Part shown: piece by piece, positions 25,993 through 34,817 of the stretch
Position numbering within the stretch: the stretch's first letter is position 1
Layout: every line of letters starts with the position of its first letter
Origin: an uncultured Bdellovibrionales bacterium
GTDB taxonomy: Bacteria > Bdellovibrionota > Bdellovibrionia > Bdellovibrionales > UBA1609
Assembly: GCA_938002015.1 (NCBI GenBank)
Contig: CALLAU010000007.1
Location: 1 to 64,000, forward strand
Length of the DNA: 64,000 nt
Direction of reading: 5' to 3'
Program-made: the position numbers and the translations under genes
The notes under the pieces: model-generated
Databases searched by the model: none
Told to the model about the DNA's origin: nothing
The model's input: only the letters and a program-made list of their open reading frames with translations

Positions 25993-26712
25993 ATGAGCAT
26001 AAGATCAAAATTTGCATTTATAATTATACTTTTTTTCACATGCTCATTTCTTTATTCCACAATTAATTCAAAAGTTTTTCTTAAAACTAAGGCTGAAGCA
26101 CCGCCTAAAGTCTTGGTGGCAAAAAATGTAGCACTAAGCTTTTATGACGCTACAGATTTAGATCGCGTATATAGTTCTGCTGCAAAAAAAACTTCTACAG
26201 GTAGTAGGTTTGATGAAAAATCTATCTTAAGTTTACCCTTTGTGGAAAAAGCACTTCTTGTAAATTCTTTAAGCGGAATTCAAAAAGTAAAAGTTTTTTT
26301 ACAAGAACCAGCTTTAGCTTTTTATAATAATGGGAAGTATCAACTTGTTAATTTAAGAGGCGAAGTTTTTTCTGAAGTGCCTCAATATAAAATTCCAGAT
26401 CTTCCCTTGCTTCGCGGTAAAGCCTTTAACGATAGGGTAAACAGAGAGCGTGCTATTAATATTTACAAAAGTTTTCCACAAAAAGGAGTGCTTTCTCAAG
26501 AGTCACTTTCAGAAATTTTATTTGAAGAAGATTTTGTTTTAGTCTTTTCAGGTATTAAAGGAAAAGTTTATTTAGGTGAAAAAGATCTTCCTAAAAAAGG
26601 GGAGAGAGTCTTAAAAGTTTTAAAGTATTTGCGCTTTCATGGGATAGAAGCTGTGAGATTAGATGCACGATTTTCTGATCGTGTGATTGTGTCAGTCGAA
26701 GATAAAAACTAG
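25993..26712 (+). CDS. ftsQ: Cell division protein FtsQ
   Basis: A 239-residue bitopic protein: short cytoplasmic tail, one membrane span (FAFIIILFFTCSFLYS), and a periplasmic part. The periplasmic part holds a POTRA-like segment ending with the 'SLPFVEKALLVNSLSGIQKV' beta region, then a FtsQ beta domain (VFLQEPALAFYNNGKYQLVN, LRGEVFSEVP, LPLLRGK). FtsQ links FtsL/FtsB in the divisome. The sequence is divergent, but its position directly before ftsA and ftsZ supports the call. It lies 90 bases after the ATPase gene. Confidence 0.82.
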   Translation: MSIRSKFAFIIILFFTCSFLYSTINSKVFLKTKAEAPPKVLVAKNVALSFYDATDLDRVYSSAAKKTSTGSRFDEKSILSLPFVEKALLVNSLSGIQKVKVFLQEPALAFYNNGKYQLVNLRGEVFSEVPQYKIPDLPLLRGKAFNDRVNRERAINIYKSFPQKGVLSQESLSEILFEEDFVLVFSGIKGKVYLGEKDLPKKGERVLKVLKYLRFHGIEAVRLDARFSDRVIVSVEDKN

Positions 26713-26795
26713 TTTTTATAAGGCATTGAAAAGATTTTTTTTAAAATTATTTTCTTTTTTTTTAAAAAATGTGTTGTCACTTACCAATACACTTC

Positions 26796-26815
26796 TTAGT
26801 CTTAAGTATGACTAA
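26796..26815. promoter_or_regulatory. Inverted repeat in the ftsQ-ftsA gap, possible ftsAZ promoter region
   Basis: TTAGTC and GACTAA flank 8 bases in the 195-base gap before ftsA. TTGTCA at 26774-26779 lies 17 bases before TAGTCT, a weak sigma-70-like pair that overlaps the repeat. Upstream poly-T stretches could also end the ftsQ transcript. This hints that ftsAZ has its own promoter. Confidence 0.3.
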
Positions 26816-26907
26816 ATTATTTGTTAATTGATGTTCTGTAGTGCAAACTCGATATTAGTCTAGAATTTGTTTAAAAAAATTCTTCCAAGAAGTGGAGGCC
26901 TTTAGCT

Positions 26908-28170
26908 TTGGAAACAATTAAGATGAACAACAAACCTTTGATATGCGCTCTAGACATAGGGTCTACGAAGGTTTCCATTTTAGTAGCAGAGGCTACAAGC
27001 GACGGTTTTAAAGTAATTGGAACAGCTAAGGTTTTAAACCAGGGACTGAGACAAGGTTCTATAGTCGATATCGGTAAAACAACTGATGCAATAAGAAGAG
27101 CAAAGAGAGAGGCTGAGCTAAGCTCTGGCCGAGAACTTAGTGAAGCTTATGTTAGTTTTGGTGGACTTTATGTAAGATCTTTTGATTCTGATGGCATGGT
27201 TGCTGTTGCTGATAAAGAAGTCAGTCAACTAGATGTAGATAATGTTTTAAAAACAGCACAAGCTGTAGTTCTTCCAGAAGATAGAGAAATCATACATGTT
27301 CTACCTAAAGAGTTTATTTTAGACGGGCAAAGTCAAATCGATAATCCTGTAGGTATGCAGGGTGTTCGTTTAGAAACCAATGTTCACCTTATTACAGGTG
27401 TGAGAACAGCATTTCCTAATATGATGAAGTGTGTTGAGTCAGCTGGTTTAAAAGTTAAAGAATTTGTGCTTGAGCAGTACGCTTCAAGTATTTGTGTTTT
27501 AAACCAAGAAGAAAAAGAGCTTGGAGTTTGCTTAGTAGATATTGGTGGTGGAACAAGTAACTGGATCATCTACTTAAAGAATAAAGTTGTCGCTACGGGA
27601 GCAGTTCCTGTTGGTGGTATTAATTTTACGCAAGATATTTCCATTGGTTTAAGAACTGCTCCAAAAGATGCTGAAAGAATAAAGATTGAGCATGGTCACT
27701 GTTTGCCGGCAGCCGCAGAGCTTGAAGAGCAAATTGATGTACCAGATGTTGGTGGTCGTGGTTTAAGAACGGTTCAAAAAAGAAATCTTTGTGAGATAGT
27801 TTCTCCAAGAGCTCAAGAAACTTTAAAGCTTATTTTAGATGATATTGAAAACTCTGGTTTTAAAGACCAGTTAGGTGCAGGTTTAGTTTTAACAGGAGGG
27901 GCTAGTCAATTAACGGGTTTAGTTGATTATGCAACTTATAATTTTGAAACACCAATAAGGATGGGAGCACCTCACATTACTACAAATATTAATGAGGCTA
28001 TTGATTCTGCAGAGCTTTCTTGTGGGGTTGGTCTTTTAGAGCATGCTTATTCTAAGTACACATTTAAGGATGTTCAAAGAAGAGTGAATAAGTCTTCATC
28101 GTCGTCATCATCTGTTGAAGACTCATTTAAGAATTTTGGAAGGCATTTTAAAGAGTTTATTGGTTTATAA
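26908..28170 (+). CDS. ftsA: Cell division protein FtsA
   Basis: FtsA is an actin-fold ATPase that anchors FtsZ to the membrane. The phosphate-1 motif is ALDIGSTKVSILVAE, the phosphate-2 motif is LVDIGGGTSNWIIY, the adenosine motif is LVLTGGASQLTGL, and 'RQGSIVDIGKTTDAIRRAKR' is the 1C-domain region. The C-terminus has a Ser-rich linker and a FGRHFKEFIGL amphipathic membrane-targeting helix. TTG at 26908 is taken as start because GGAGG lies nine bases upstream; the ATG at 26923 has no good site. About 40 bases separate it from ftsZ. Confidence 0.95.
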   Translation: METIKMNNKPLICALDIGSTKVSILVAEATSDGFKVIGTAKVLNQGLRQGSIVDIGKTTDAIRRAKREAELSSGRELSEAYVSFGGLYVRSFDSDGMVAVADKEVSQLDVDNVLKTAQAVVLPEDREIIHVLPKEFILDGQSQIDNPVGMQGVRLETNVHLITGVRTAFPNMMKCVESAGLKVKEFVLEQYASSICVLNQEEKELGVCLVDIGGGTSNWIIYLKNKVVATGAVPVGGINFTQDISIGLRTAPKDAERIKIEHGHCLPAAAELEEQIDVPDVGGRGLRTVQKRNLCEIVSPRAQETLKLILDDIENSGFKDQLGAGLVLTGGASQLTGLVDYATYNFETPIRMGAPHITTNINEAIDSAELSCGVGLLEHAYSKYTFKDVQRRVNKSSSSSSSVEDSFKNFGRHFKEFIGL

Positions 28171-28210
28171 GAAAAATAATAAAGTAACGTCTTAAAAAGT
28201 AGGGGGTATC

Positions 28211-29902
28211 ATGATTGAACTACAAGAGGCAAAATCTATTGGAGCTAACATTAAAGTTGTAGGTGTTGGTGGAGGCGGATCAAACGCTGTTCAAACAATG
28301 ATCGAAAATGGTCTTACAGGTGTTGAGTTTACGGTAGCAAACACAGATATACAGGCTCTGGCAGCAAACAAGGCTGAAGGTAAAATTAGATTAGGCTCTG
28401 AGCTGACAAAAGGTTTAGGAGCTGGGGCGAATCCAGAAATTGGAAAGCGTGCAGCAGTTGAGTCTTATAATTCAATAGTTGAACAGCTTGAAGGTGCAGA
28501 CATGGTTTTTGTAACTGCTGGAATGGGCGGAGGAACAGGAACTGGTGGTGCTCCAGTTGTAGCAAAGATTGCTAGAGAGCTTGGAGCTTTAACAATTGGT
28601 GTTGTAACAAAGCCTTTCATATTTGAAGGTAAAAAGAGAAGAAAACATGCTGACTCAGGTTTAAAAGAGTTAAAAGAAAATGTTGATACTCTTATTGTTA
28701 TTCCTAATCAAAAACTTTTATCTATCTCAAACGAGAAGACTCCACTTTTAGAGACTTTTAAAAAAGCAGATGAAGTTTTACACCAAGCTGTAAAAGGAAT
28801 TTCTGATCTTATTAATATTAGAGGTCTTATTAACTTAGATTTTGCTGATATTAGAACCGTGATGTCTTCTCAAGGAATGGCAATCATGGGTTCAGGTGTT
28901 GGTACAGGTGAGCAAAGAGCTATTGAGGCTGCTTCTTCTGCTGTTTCATCTCCACTTTTAGAAAACATTTCTATCGATGGAGCTACAGGAATTATCATTA
29001 ACGTAACTGGTGGACCTGATTTAACTCTTTGGGAAGTTAATGAAGCTTCAACCCTTGTTACTGAAGCTGCGGATGAAGATGCTGAAATCATCTTTGGTGC
29101 TGTTATAGATGAGAGAATGGGTGAGGAAGTAAGAGTAACTGTTATTGCAACAGGTTTTGGAGAAGAGAAGAAAACTTCAAATTATGCTTATACTGCTCAA
29201 AACATTCCAATACCAACTCTAGAGCAAGTCACTCAGGCACAACAAGCCCAAGCTGTTATGCAAAATGAGCAGCAACAACAACAAGTCCAAACTCAACAAC
29301 CGCAGGTTAATGTAAACTCGACTCCTGTTATAAACCCGAGTGTCGAGCAAGTGTTTCAAACAAACCACCCGGCACAAAAAGTTTTTGTTGAGCCAACTAA
29401 AGTAAACCGTGAAATGCCTGTTCAGCCTCAAGCCCAGCCTGCTGTAGAAAATAATCAATTCGAAAGTTTTGCAGCTGATGTGATGAAGCATGCTGAAACA
29501 GTTCAGCCAGAGCAAGCTGCTGCAGCTACAAATACTGTTCAACCACAGCAAAGTCCTGAGGTGATGCATTCAAATCAACAAATGAACCCAGCGAGTCCAA
29601 TTGTTGAAAAAGAAGCAGCTGAAGATCTTGTTCCAAATAATCAAGAAGTTGATTTTCCAAGAGATTCACTTTTAGCTAAAGCAAGAGCATATCGCCTTGA
29701 GCAAGAAGTAAAAAAACTTAAAAAACAATCTGATATTGAAGAAGAGCAGTTAGAGATGAAAATGAAAGATCCAATGGAGCTAGCTCGTGAAATGTCTGAA
29801 GAAGTTTTAAGGCTTAACTCTGAAAGTGAAGCAGCTCAAGCTGAGGCTAAAGAAGAAGAAAAGAAGAGTATTCTTTCTGTGCCAACTTTTTTGCGTAGAT
29901 AA
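28211..29902 (+). CDS. ftsZ: Cell division protein FtsZ with long Gln-rich linker
   Basis: FtsZ is the tubulin-like GTPase of the division ring. The N-terminal GTPase has [11 protein letters not shown] (17-27), the tubulin signature GGGTGTG (106-112) and [11 protein letters not shown] (T7 loop near 208). The conserved core ends near residue 320. A long linker (about 320-550) is rich in Gln, Pro, Val and Ala, including [12 protein letters not shown], and then a charged helical part. The C-terminus SVPTFLRR matches the conserved peptide that binds FtsA. At 563 residues it is much longer than E. coli FtsZ (383). It is closed by a terminator. Confidence 0.97.
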   Translation: MIELQEAKSIGANIKVVGVGGGGSNAVQTMIENGLTGVEFTVANTDIQALAANKAEGKIRLGSELTKGLGAGANPEIGKRAAVESYNSIVEQLEGADMVFVTAGMGGGTGTGGAPVVAKIARELGALTIGVVTKPFIFEGKKRRKHADSGLKELKENVDTLIVIPNQKLLSISNEKTPLLETFKKADEVLHQAVKGISDLINIRGLINLDFADIRTVMSSQGMAIMGSGVGTGEQRAIEAASSAVSSPLLENISIDGATGIIINVTGGPDLTLWEVNEASTLVTEAADEDAEIIFGAVIDERMGEEVRVTVIATGFGEEKKTSNYAYTAQNIPIPTLEQVTQAQQAQAVMQNEQQQQQVQTQQPQVNVNSTPVINPSVEQVFQTNHPAQKVFVEPTKVNREMPVQPQAQPAVENNQFESFAADVMKHAETVQPEQAAAATNTVQPQQSPEVMHSNQQMNPASPIVEKEAAEDLVPNNQEVDFPRDSLLAKARAYRLEQEVKKLKKQSDIEEEQLEMKMKDPMELAREMSEEVLRLNSESEAAQAEAKEEEKKSILSVPTFLRR

Positions 29903-29940
29903 AAATACTACTTTAATTTTAAAAAATTAATTTGTTAATG

Positions 29941-29979
29941 AAGAGCTCTACTTAGTTAGAGCTCTTTCTTTTATTTTTT
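29941..29979 (+). terminator. Rho-independent terminator of the ftsAZ transcript
   Basis: Perfect 10-base stem (AAGAGCTCTA / TAGAGCTCTT) with a 6-base loop followed by TCTTTTATTTTTT, 38 bases after the ftsZ stop codon. Confidence 0.9.
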
Positions 29980-30045
29980 AAGATGAGTTATGTCAAGAAT
30001 GACTAAAAAAACTTATTTATTTAATGATTTCAGTATCTTAGGGTT

Positions 30046-30073
30046 TAATGTTTTTTGGCTTAATTGCCGATAG
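30046..30073 (+). promoter_or_regulatory. Candidate sigma-28 (FliA) promoter before the extensin-like gene
   Basis: TAATGTTT, a 12-base spacer and GCCGATAG. This matches the enterobacterial FliA consensus (TAAAGTTT-N11-GCCGATAA) at 7 of 8 positions in each half, with a spacer one base longer. The predicted transcript start falls about 8 bases before ATG 30088, giving an unusually short leader. A fliA gene is present at 51195. Motif match only. Confidence 0.4.
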
Positions 30074-30087
30074 GTATTTGAATCATT

Positions 30088-31440
30088 ATGAGATTTTTAT
30101 CACATGTTTTACTTTTTAGTTTTCTTCTTTCTTCAGCTTTTGTAAGTGCAGCTGAGAATACCTGTATGAGAGTGAATACTAGAAGCTCAGATATCACTGT
30201 TATGACGAGCAGAGGAAGTGGAAGTGTTTGTGGAAAAGTTCAAGCTGGACAAAATCTGTTTATGGCAGGTGATTGTCGTGCTGATGGATACTGCCCTATT
30301 TCATTTAGAGAAGGTGCTTGTGAAAATAATGATGGTGGAATTGGTTGGATAAGAAAACAGGGTGATAATATTACAAAGTGTATTGTTGATGCTGATGGTT
30401 TAATGACTTTTCAACTTGATGACTCAAGGCTTGAAGCTCATAGAGAGCAAACATCTTGCTATCAGGTTAATTCAAGAGTTCCTTTAAAAGTGAGCTCAAG
30501 CATAAGCTCAGGTTCAAAATCTTGTGGCCGCTTAGCAGATGGGGTTACGTTTACTCCAGCAGGTGCCTGTGGAGATTTTTACTGTCCCATGTTTTTTTAT
30601 AACTCAGATACAGACTGTAAAGGCATTGGGTATGTGTACAGAGGAAAGATGAACAGCCGTTACGTAGCACCTTGTAGTGCTGAGGTGTCTAATCAGCATA
30701 CTAGAAGACAGGCATTAAATAACGCTTCAAGGGGAGCTGGTGGTATTAATTATGGGTCAGGCGGTGAGCTAGCTAGAAGTGAGGAAGGATCTGGAGTAGG
30801 CGGCTACGTTGAGCCAACAACTGCTGATTATCAAAGTGGAGCGGGCTCTCTTTCTTTTATAAGAAGGTGTCATACTGCTAACTGTAATAAAGCTGCAAAT
30901 GCAGGTCATACAATTAATTTTTATAATGGATGTAGTGGTGATATTAGATTTGGTAGTCAAAGCCCAACAGGATCTTTTTACTGTGATTCTTCTATAGCAA
31001 TGAATCAAAACATGCAGCCTGCTCTTACAGGAAATTTATCCTCATGTGTTCGCAACGTTGCTAAGCAGCTTAACCTTGGAGATGTGAAAAGTATGAACGT
31101 TGTAACCTCAGGGTGCTTTGTTTATAGAAATGTTCGAAACGGAAGTACTTTAAGCCAGCATGCAAGTGGCTCAGCAATTGATGTAAACTCTATTACATTA
31201 AATTTTACTGCTGGAGGGAGCCAAACCATTTCTATGCATATAAATAATAGATCTCGTGATGGTAGGTTTCATGACTTGCTTTATCAGTGTTGGAACAGAA
31301 TTGGTGGTTCTTGCAGTGCAAGTTTAACTCATAATAGCGCACGTTGTGGTGATGGTCTGGGTGGAAGTAGAAACCTTTTGGATCTACATAGAGATCATAT
31401 GCATCTAACATATAACTGTAGGCGAGGTGGGGGGTGTTAA
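30088..31440 (+). CDS. Exported extensin-like (Extensin_C) putative peptidoglycan peptidase
   Basis: A 450-residue exported protein with signal peptide ending SAFVSA. Two N-terminal Cys-rich modules are related to each other (TCMRVNTRSSDITVMTSRGS and SCYQVNSRVPLKVSSSIS, both followed by a 'CG.(V/L)..G..F..AG.C' pattern), resembling SH3-like domains. A Gly/Ser linker follows, then an Extensin_C domain with LSQHASGSAIDV (His358, Asp365) and HRDHMHL (His437, His439), which form the M15-like zinc site. Family members are predicted carboxypeptidases acting on cell-wall peptide. The C-terminal Cys-rich tail ends RRGGGC. The downstream gene overlaps its stop codon. Confidence 0.8.
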   Translation: MRFLSHVLLFSFLLSSAFVSAAENTCMRVNTRSSDITVMTSRGSGSVCGKVQAGQNLFMAGDCRADGYCPISFREGACENNDGGIGWIRKQGDNITKCIVDADGLMTFQLDDSRLEAHREQTSCYQVNSRVPLKVSSSISSGSKSCGRLADGVTFTPAGACGDFYCPMFFYNSDTDCKGIGYVYRGKMNSRYVAPCSAEVSNQHTRRQALNNASRGAGGINYGSGGELARSEEGSGVGGYVEPTTADYQSGAGSLSFIRRCHTANCNKAANAGHTINFYNGCSGDIRFGSQSPTGSFYCDSSIAMNQNMQPALTGNLSSCVRNVAKQLNLGDVKSMNVVTSGCFVYRNVRNGSTLSQHASGSAIDVNSITLNFTAGGSQTISMHINNRSRDGRFHDLLYQCWNRIGGSCSASLTHNSARCGDGLGGSRNLLDLHRDHMHLTYNCRRGGGC

Positions 31441-31847
31441 TGCGACTGCTTTTTCTCAGTTTCTTTTTACCTACTTTTTCTATAGCAGCGTCTTTAAATC
31501 TTAATGACATGAGTGATAGATCTTTTAAAAATGAAGATTACAAGTTGTCATTTAAAATTGAGCAATCTCTTCATGGTACAAAAAACACGCTAACAGTTAA
31601 TTTTCAGTGCAAGAACAAAAAAGGTGAGATAGTTAAAAAATCAATTCAGCATGAGGTTTGTAATATCGATTATAAGTCTGTGAAAATAAATAAGGAAAAA
31701 AGAGGGTATCTCATTGAGTATGCACCTCATATGCAGGCAGATTGGGCTCAATTCAATCAGGCTATGAGAAAAGGTAAAGATATAAAACCTAAGTGCTTAA
31801 GAAGATCAAAAGAAAGATTTAAACTTGAAGCTTTAAAGTGTAAATAA
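31440..31847 (+). CDS. Small basic exported protein
   Basis: About 135 residues with a signal peptide (MRLLFLSFFLPTFSIAAS) and a basic mature part with three or four cysteines (FQCKNK, EVCNID, PKCLRR, LKCK). No family recognised. The ATG at 31440 overlaps the TAA of the extensin-like gene (TAATG), with a G-rich Shine-Dalgarno in the end of that gene, so the two are translationally coupled and may act together. A GTG two codons earlier (31434) also lies in frame. Confidence 0.75.
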   Translation: MRLLFLSFFLPTFSIAASLNLNDMSDRSFKNEDYKLSFKIEQSLHGTKNTLTVNFQCKNKKGEIVKKSIQHEVCNIDYKSVKINKEKRGYLIEYAPHMQADWAQFNQAMRKGKDIKPKCLRRSKERFKLEALKCK

Positions 31848-31849
31848 AA

Positions 31850-31879
31850 AAAGCCTAAAGTTTCCTTTAAGCTTTTTTT
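31850..31879. terminator. Bidirectional terminator between convergent genes
   Basis: Stem AAAGC-C-TAAAG / CTTTA-A-GCTTT with one mismatch and a TTTC loop; T runs follow on both strands. It ends the 31440 gene (plus) and the 31906 gene (minus). Confidence 0.8.
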
Positions 31880-31905
31880 ATAATTTAGATTTTTATGTTA
31901 TTTGA

Positions 31906-32538
31906 TTAACCGAAAAAATATCCCCATACAGCAGACCAAAAAGACATTTCACTGTTATCAACATAATCACCAGACTCATCACATAAAGAGCCTTCACCCA
32001 TTAGGTTTTCACTCACACTCATTGACTCATAATACGCAAGTCTAACATCTGCAAAGTATGTAGCTCTCTTATCTTCACAAGCGCCTTTAACACCTTTACA
32101 ATCATCAATTTTACCGTCTAAAGCATCAAGTGCTCCAAGTGCAAGATCCATAATAAAAGAACCGGCTCCACCAGCAACATTTCTTGTTCCATACATAGCA
32201 CCTTCAGTTGATCCATTACTAAATTCACCATAAGTTTCTACTAAAGCTTTATTGTTATTATGTTCAGTTTCTGTAAGACCAGCCATTCCATCAATAAGGT
32301 CACTTCCAAAACCTGTTAAAGGAACTGTATCTCCAACTACTGTTAAAATTGTAACTAAAGAGCTTGCACTGCAAGTTCCAAGAGCTGTAAAGAATTTTCC
32401 TAAGTATTCAGCTTCACTTGCTTCTTCAGCAGTAAGTGGGCTTGTTGAACTATAAGCTTCATTTTCTTCAAGGTCTTCTGAAGCAAAAGAAGTGCTTACC
32501 ATAAGCATGCTTAATAAAATTAGTGATAATGATTTCAT
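31906..32538 (-). CDS. Acidic exported protein of unknown function
   Basis: A 210-residue acidic protein with a signal peptide (MKSLSLILLSMLMVSTSFAS). The middle contains Gly/Ala-rich hydrophobic stretches (SSLVTILTVVGDTVPLTGFG and GAGSFIMDLALGALDAL) and four or five cysteines (GTCSAS, DDCKGV, GACEDK, SLCDES). No family recognised. GGGGGA about eight bases upstream of ATG 32538 supports the start. It converges on the extensin-associated gene, sharing a bidirectional terminator. Confidence 0.75.
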   Translation of the reverse strand: MKSLSLILLSMLMVSTSFASEDLEENEAYSSTSPLTAEEASEAEYLGKFFTALGTCSASSLVTILTVVGDTVPLTGFGSDLIDGMAGLTETEHNNNKALVETYGEFSNGSTEGAMYGTRNVAGGAGSFIMDLALGALDALDGKIDDCKGVKGACEDKRATYFADVRLAYYESMSVSENLMGEGSLCDESGDYVDNSEMSFWSAVWGYFFG

Positions 32539-32740
32539 ATCTGATTTCCCCCTAATATGGATTGATTTAACAATTGTTATTGTTTAATTACTTAAAGCTT
32601 AAGATGTTTTGAAGAGAAGTTTTTGTCACATGAAAGCTTTTATCTTGAAAATTAACTAAGGAAAGCCCTTTATTTGAGCTTTATGCTGTATAATTTTTAT
32701 AGGTTCTGCTTCAAGTTTTTTGTGCTAGGTTTAATATATT

Positions 32741-33451
32741 ATGTATGTGTTTGCTTCAGATGTTCACCTCTCTAACCCTAAAGATGAGCGCTATAAAGCT
32801 TTTAAAGCTTGGCTTGTTTTAGTTAGCAAAAATAAGGAGATCTCAAAAGTTTTTTTAATGGGTGATATCTTTGATCTTTGGCTTGGTGATAGAAAACATT
32901 TTATTTCTAAGTACCAAGACATAGTTGATATTCTGTTAGAGATTTCAAAAAGCAAAGAAGTGCATATCTTTGAGGGAAACCATGATTTTCAGATGGGATC
33001 TTTTTGGTCAAAAAAAGGTATTAGGGTTCATAAGAGTTTTTATGAATTTAGTGATGATAATGGAAAATGGCTTTTAACACATGGTGATCTTATCGATTTA
33101 GAAGATAAAAACTACCTTCTTTTAAGGAAGTTTTTTAGGTCATTCTTTATTCGATTTTTGATTAAATTTCTGCCAGGTTTTATTCTCTCTTTAATTGGTT
33201 CATCTATTAATACGACGGATAAGAAAAGTCCTTTAAAGGATGCCGAGCTTTTTAAAAGAAACTGGAGGAAATGGACAGAGTCGCTAAAGTCTCGTAGAGA
33301 CTTTGATATTTTTGTGTGTGGGCACTATCACTTTAGAACGGATTTAGAGACAAGTGACTACAGAGCTCTAAATTTAGGCTCTTGGCTTGGAAGTGAATAC
33401 AAGGTTTTAAGCTATGACCCTGTAAACAAGTTTCAATTTATCAGCGTCTAA
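32741..33451 (+). CDS. lpxH: UDP-2,3-diacylglucosamine diphosphatase (LpxH-like)
   Basis: A 236-residue calcineurin-fold metallophosphoesterase. Metal motifs in order are SDVHL (residues 6-10), MGDIFDLWLGDR, EGNHDF, LTHGDLID and CGHYHFR, the arrangement of LpxH, which cleaves UDP-diacylglucosamine to lipid X in lipid A synthesis. The DLWLGDR variant and the 'KNYLLLRKFFRSFFIRFLIK' insertion match LpxH family proteins. No other lipid A gene is adjacent, so the substrate is assigned by family. Confidence 0.8.
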   Translation: MYVFASDVHLSNPKDERYKAFKAWLVLVSKNKEISKVFLMGDIFDLWLGDRKHFISKYQDIVDILLEISKSKEVHIFEGNHDFQMGSFWSKKGIRVHKSFYEFSDDNGKWLLTHGDLIDLEDKNYLLLRKFFRSFFIRFLIKFLPGFILSLIGSSINTTDKKSPLKDAELFKRNWRKWTESLKSRRDFDIFVCGHYHFRTDLETSDYRALNLGSWLGSEYKVLSYDPVNKFQFISV

Positions 33452-33659
33452 CGGCTTAAGGAAACAGGTTTGAATATCTTATTTTTTAAGCAAAGAGCTT
33501 TTTCTCCCAATTAAGGTATAAAAGCAGAAGATCATTTGATTTTAGACGTTTGGTTTTATAACCTTAAGTCTTAGGATTATTAGTACTTTAGCCCATGTGC
33601 TGCTGAAATATTAATTTTTAAATAAATCTCTAATATTTTTAGAGAGAAAAGGTTTTTTA

Positions 33660-34817
33660 ATGATTGTTCTAGAGCCCTATGGGTCACATATTAAGCCAAA
33701 ATATGATTTCAGTTTTTGGTCACTTTTAGGACTTTTATTTGCTCATTTTGTAACATCATATATTTGGTTTAAAGATCAAGCTTGGAATCTTTTCTCTACA
33801 GAAAACTTTGATGCTTATTGTGGGGCTTTATACAAAAACTGTACGTCAATAGCAGCAGAGGATATTAGTAGTTTTCAATTTCTCTTCGTGCTTTATGCTC
33901 TTATGAGTATTTGTGGTTTAACTTTTTTACTTGCTCGAAAAGTTAAGATAGTAAACTGGATATTTATTGCTCTTTTTGCTTTTAAATTTTTATTTTTAGT
34001 ATCTCGATTTAACTTAGTAAACTCTTATAATGAAGTTCACCTTATGCTTTGCTTGGCTTACTTTTTATCTAAAGGTGTAGAGCTTTCTTACAGGTTGATT
34101 CTAAGTCTTCAATATTTTTTATCAGGTATAGCGAAATTAAGTTATGCTTGGCTATCGGGGGCAACTTTACTTAGCTTGTATGGTTTTGCTCCAACAAGTT
34201 CTTTCTATCTTATTCTTCTTTCATATATAGTTTCGGTTCAGGTTTTCCTTGTATGGGGTTTAATTTTTGGTTCTAAATTTATTAAGAGATTAACTCTTAT
34301 TCAGCTTGTTGTTCTTAATATGCTCTCAGCTTACTTTGTCGGCTTAGAGTATTCTTTAATGAGTACTCTCTTCTTGCTCCCGATTATTGTAAGTGATTTT
34401 TTCTTAAATGATGAAGAAGGTATTTTTAGAGGCTTTTTTGAAAGCTATGTGCTTAAACAAATTGGAGCTGCGCTTTTGGTATTAGCATTACTTTTTAGTC
34501 AAAATATTTTTACTGGTGTGAAAAAGTCTTTTGCTAAATCCGGAGAGACTAAGTTTTTAGATATTAATGTGATTAAAGTAACAAGAGACTGTCGTTTTAG
34601 GCTTATTAAAGCTAATAAGGGTGGAAGTTTTAATTTTGAAGAAGTAGACACTTCTAATATTACAAGTTGTAAGCCTGCAGCTTACCAGGCTTATTTAAGA
34701 AGACTGTGTGGCAAAGAAAAGGGAAAGAGAATATTTTTTCAGGTAGAAGAAAAGATAAAATCTGAAAATTTATACAAAGAAATTGAAAGGTATAACGATG
34801 TTTGTACAACACTCTGA
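33660..34817 (+). CDS. Polytopic membrane protein, possibly HTTM-like
   Basis: A 385-residue inner-membrane protein with about eight hydrophobic segments over the first 290 residues, then a soluble tail of about 95 residues with several cysteines. The segment 'LILSLQYFLSGIAKLSYAWL' followed by SGATL resembles the HTTM/vitamin K-dependent carboxylase family ('YF.SG..KL...W..G'). That assignment is weak. The 3' end overlaps the start of the next gene by 20 bases, so the pair is probably co-expressed. Confidence 0.6.
   Translation: MIVLEPYGSHIKPKYDFSFWSLLGLLFAHFVTSYIWFKDQAWNLFSTENFDAYCGALYKNCTSIAAEDISSFQFLFVLYALMSICGLTFLLARKVKIVNWIFIALFAFKFLFLVSRFNLVNSYNEVHLMLCLAYFLSKGVELSYRLILSLQYFLSGIAKLSYAWLSGATLLSLYGFAPTSSFYLILLSYIVSVQVFLVWGLIFGSKFIKRLTLIQLVVLNMLSAYFVGLEYSLMSTLFLLPIIVSDFFLNDEEGIFRGFFESYVLKQIGAALLVLALLFSQNIFTGVKKSFAKSGETKFLDINVIKVTRDCRFRLIKANKGGSFNFEEVDTSNITSCKPAAYQAYLRRLCGKEKGKRIFFQVEEKIKSENLYKEIERYNDVCTTL

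Noticed and set aside
29260-29300. CAA/CAG-rich run as a microsatellite
   Set aside because: It encodes the Gln-rich part of the FtsZ linker, and the codons are mixed, so it is not a pure tandem repeat.
28870-29569. Minus-strand open frames inside ftsZ
   Set aside because: They are antisense to conserved FtsZ core and linker and reflect its base composition.
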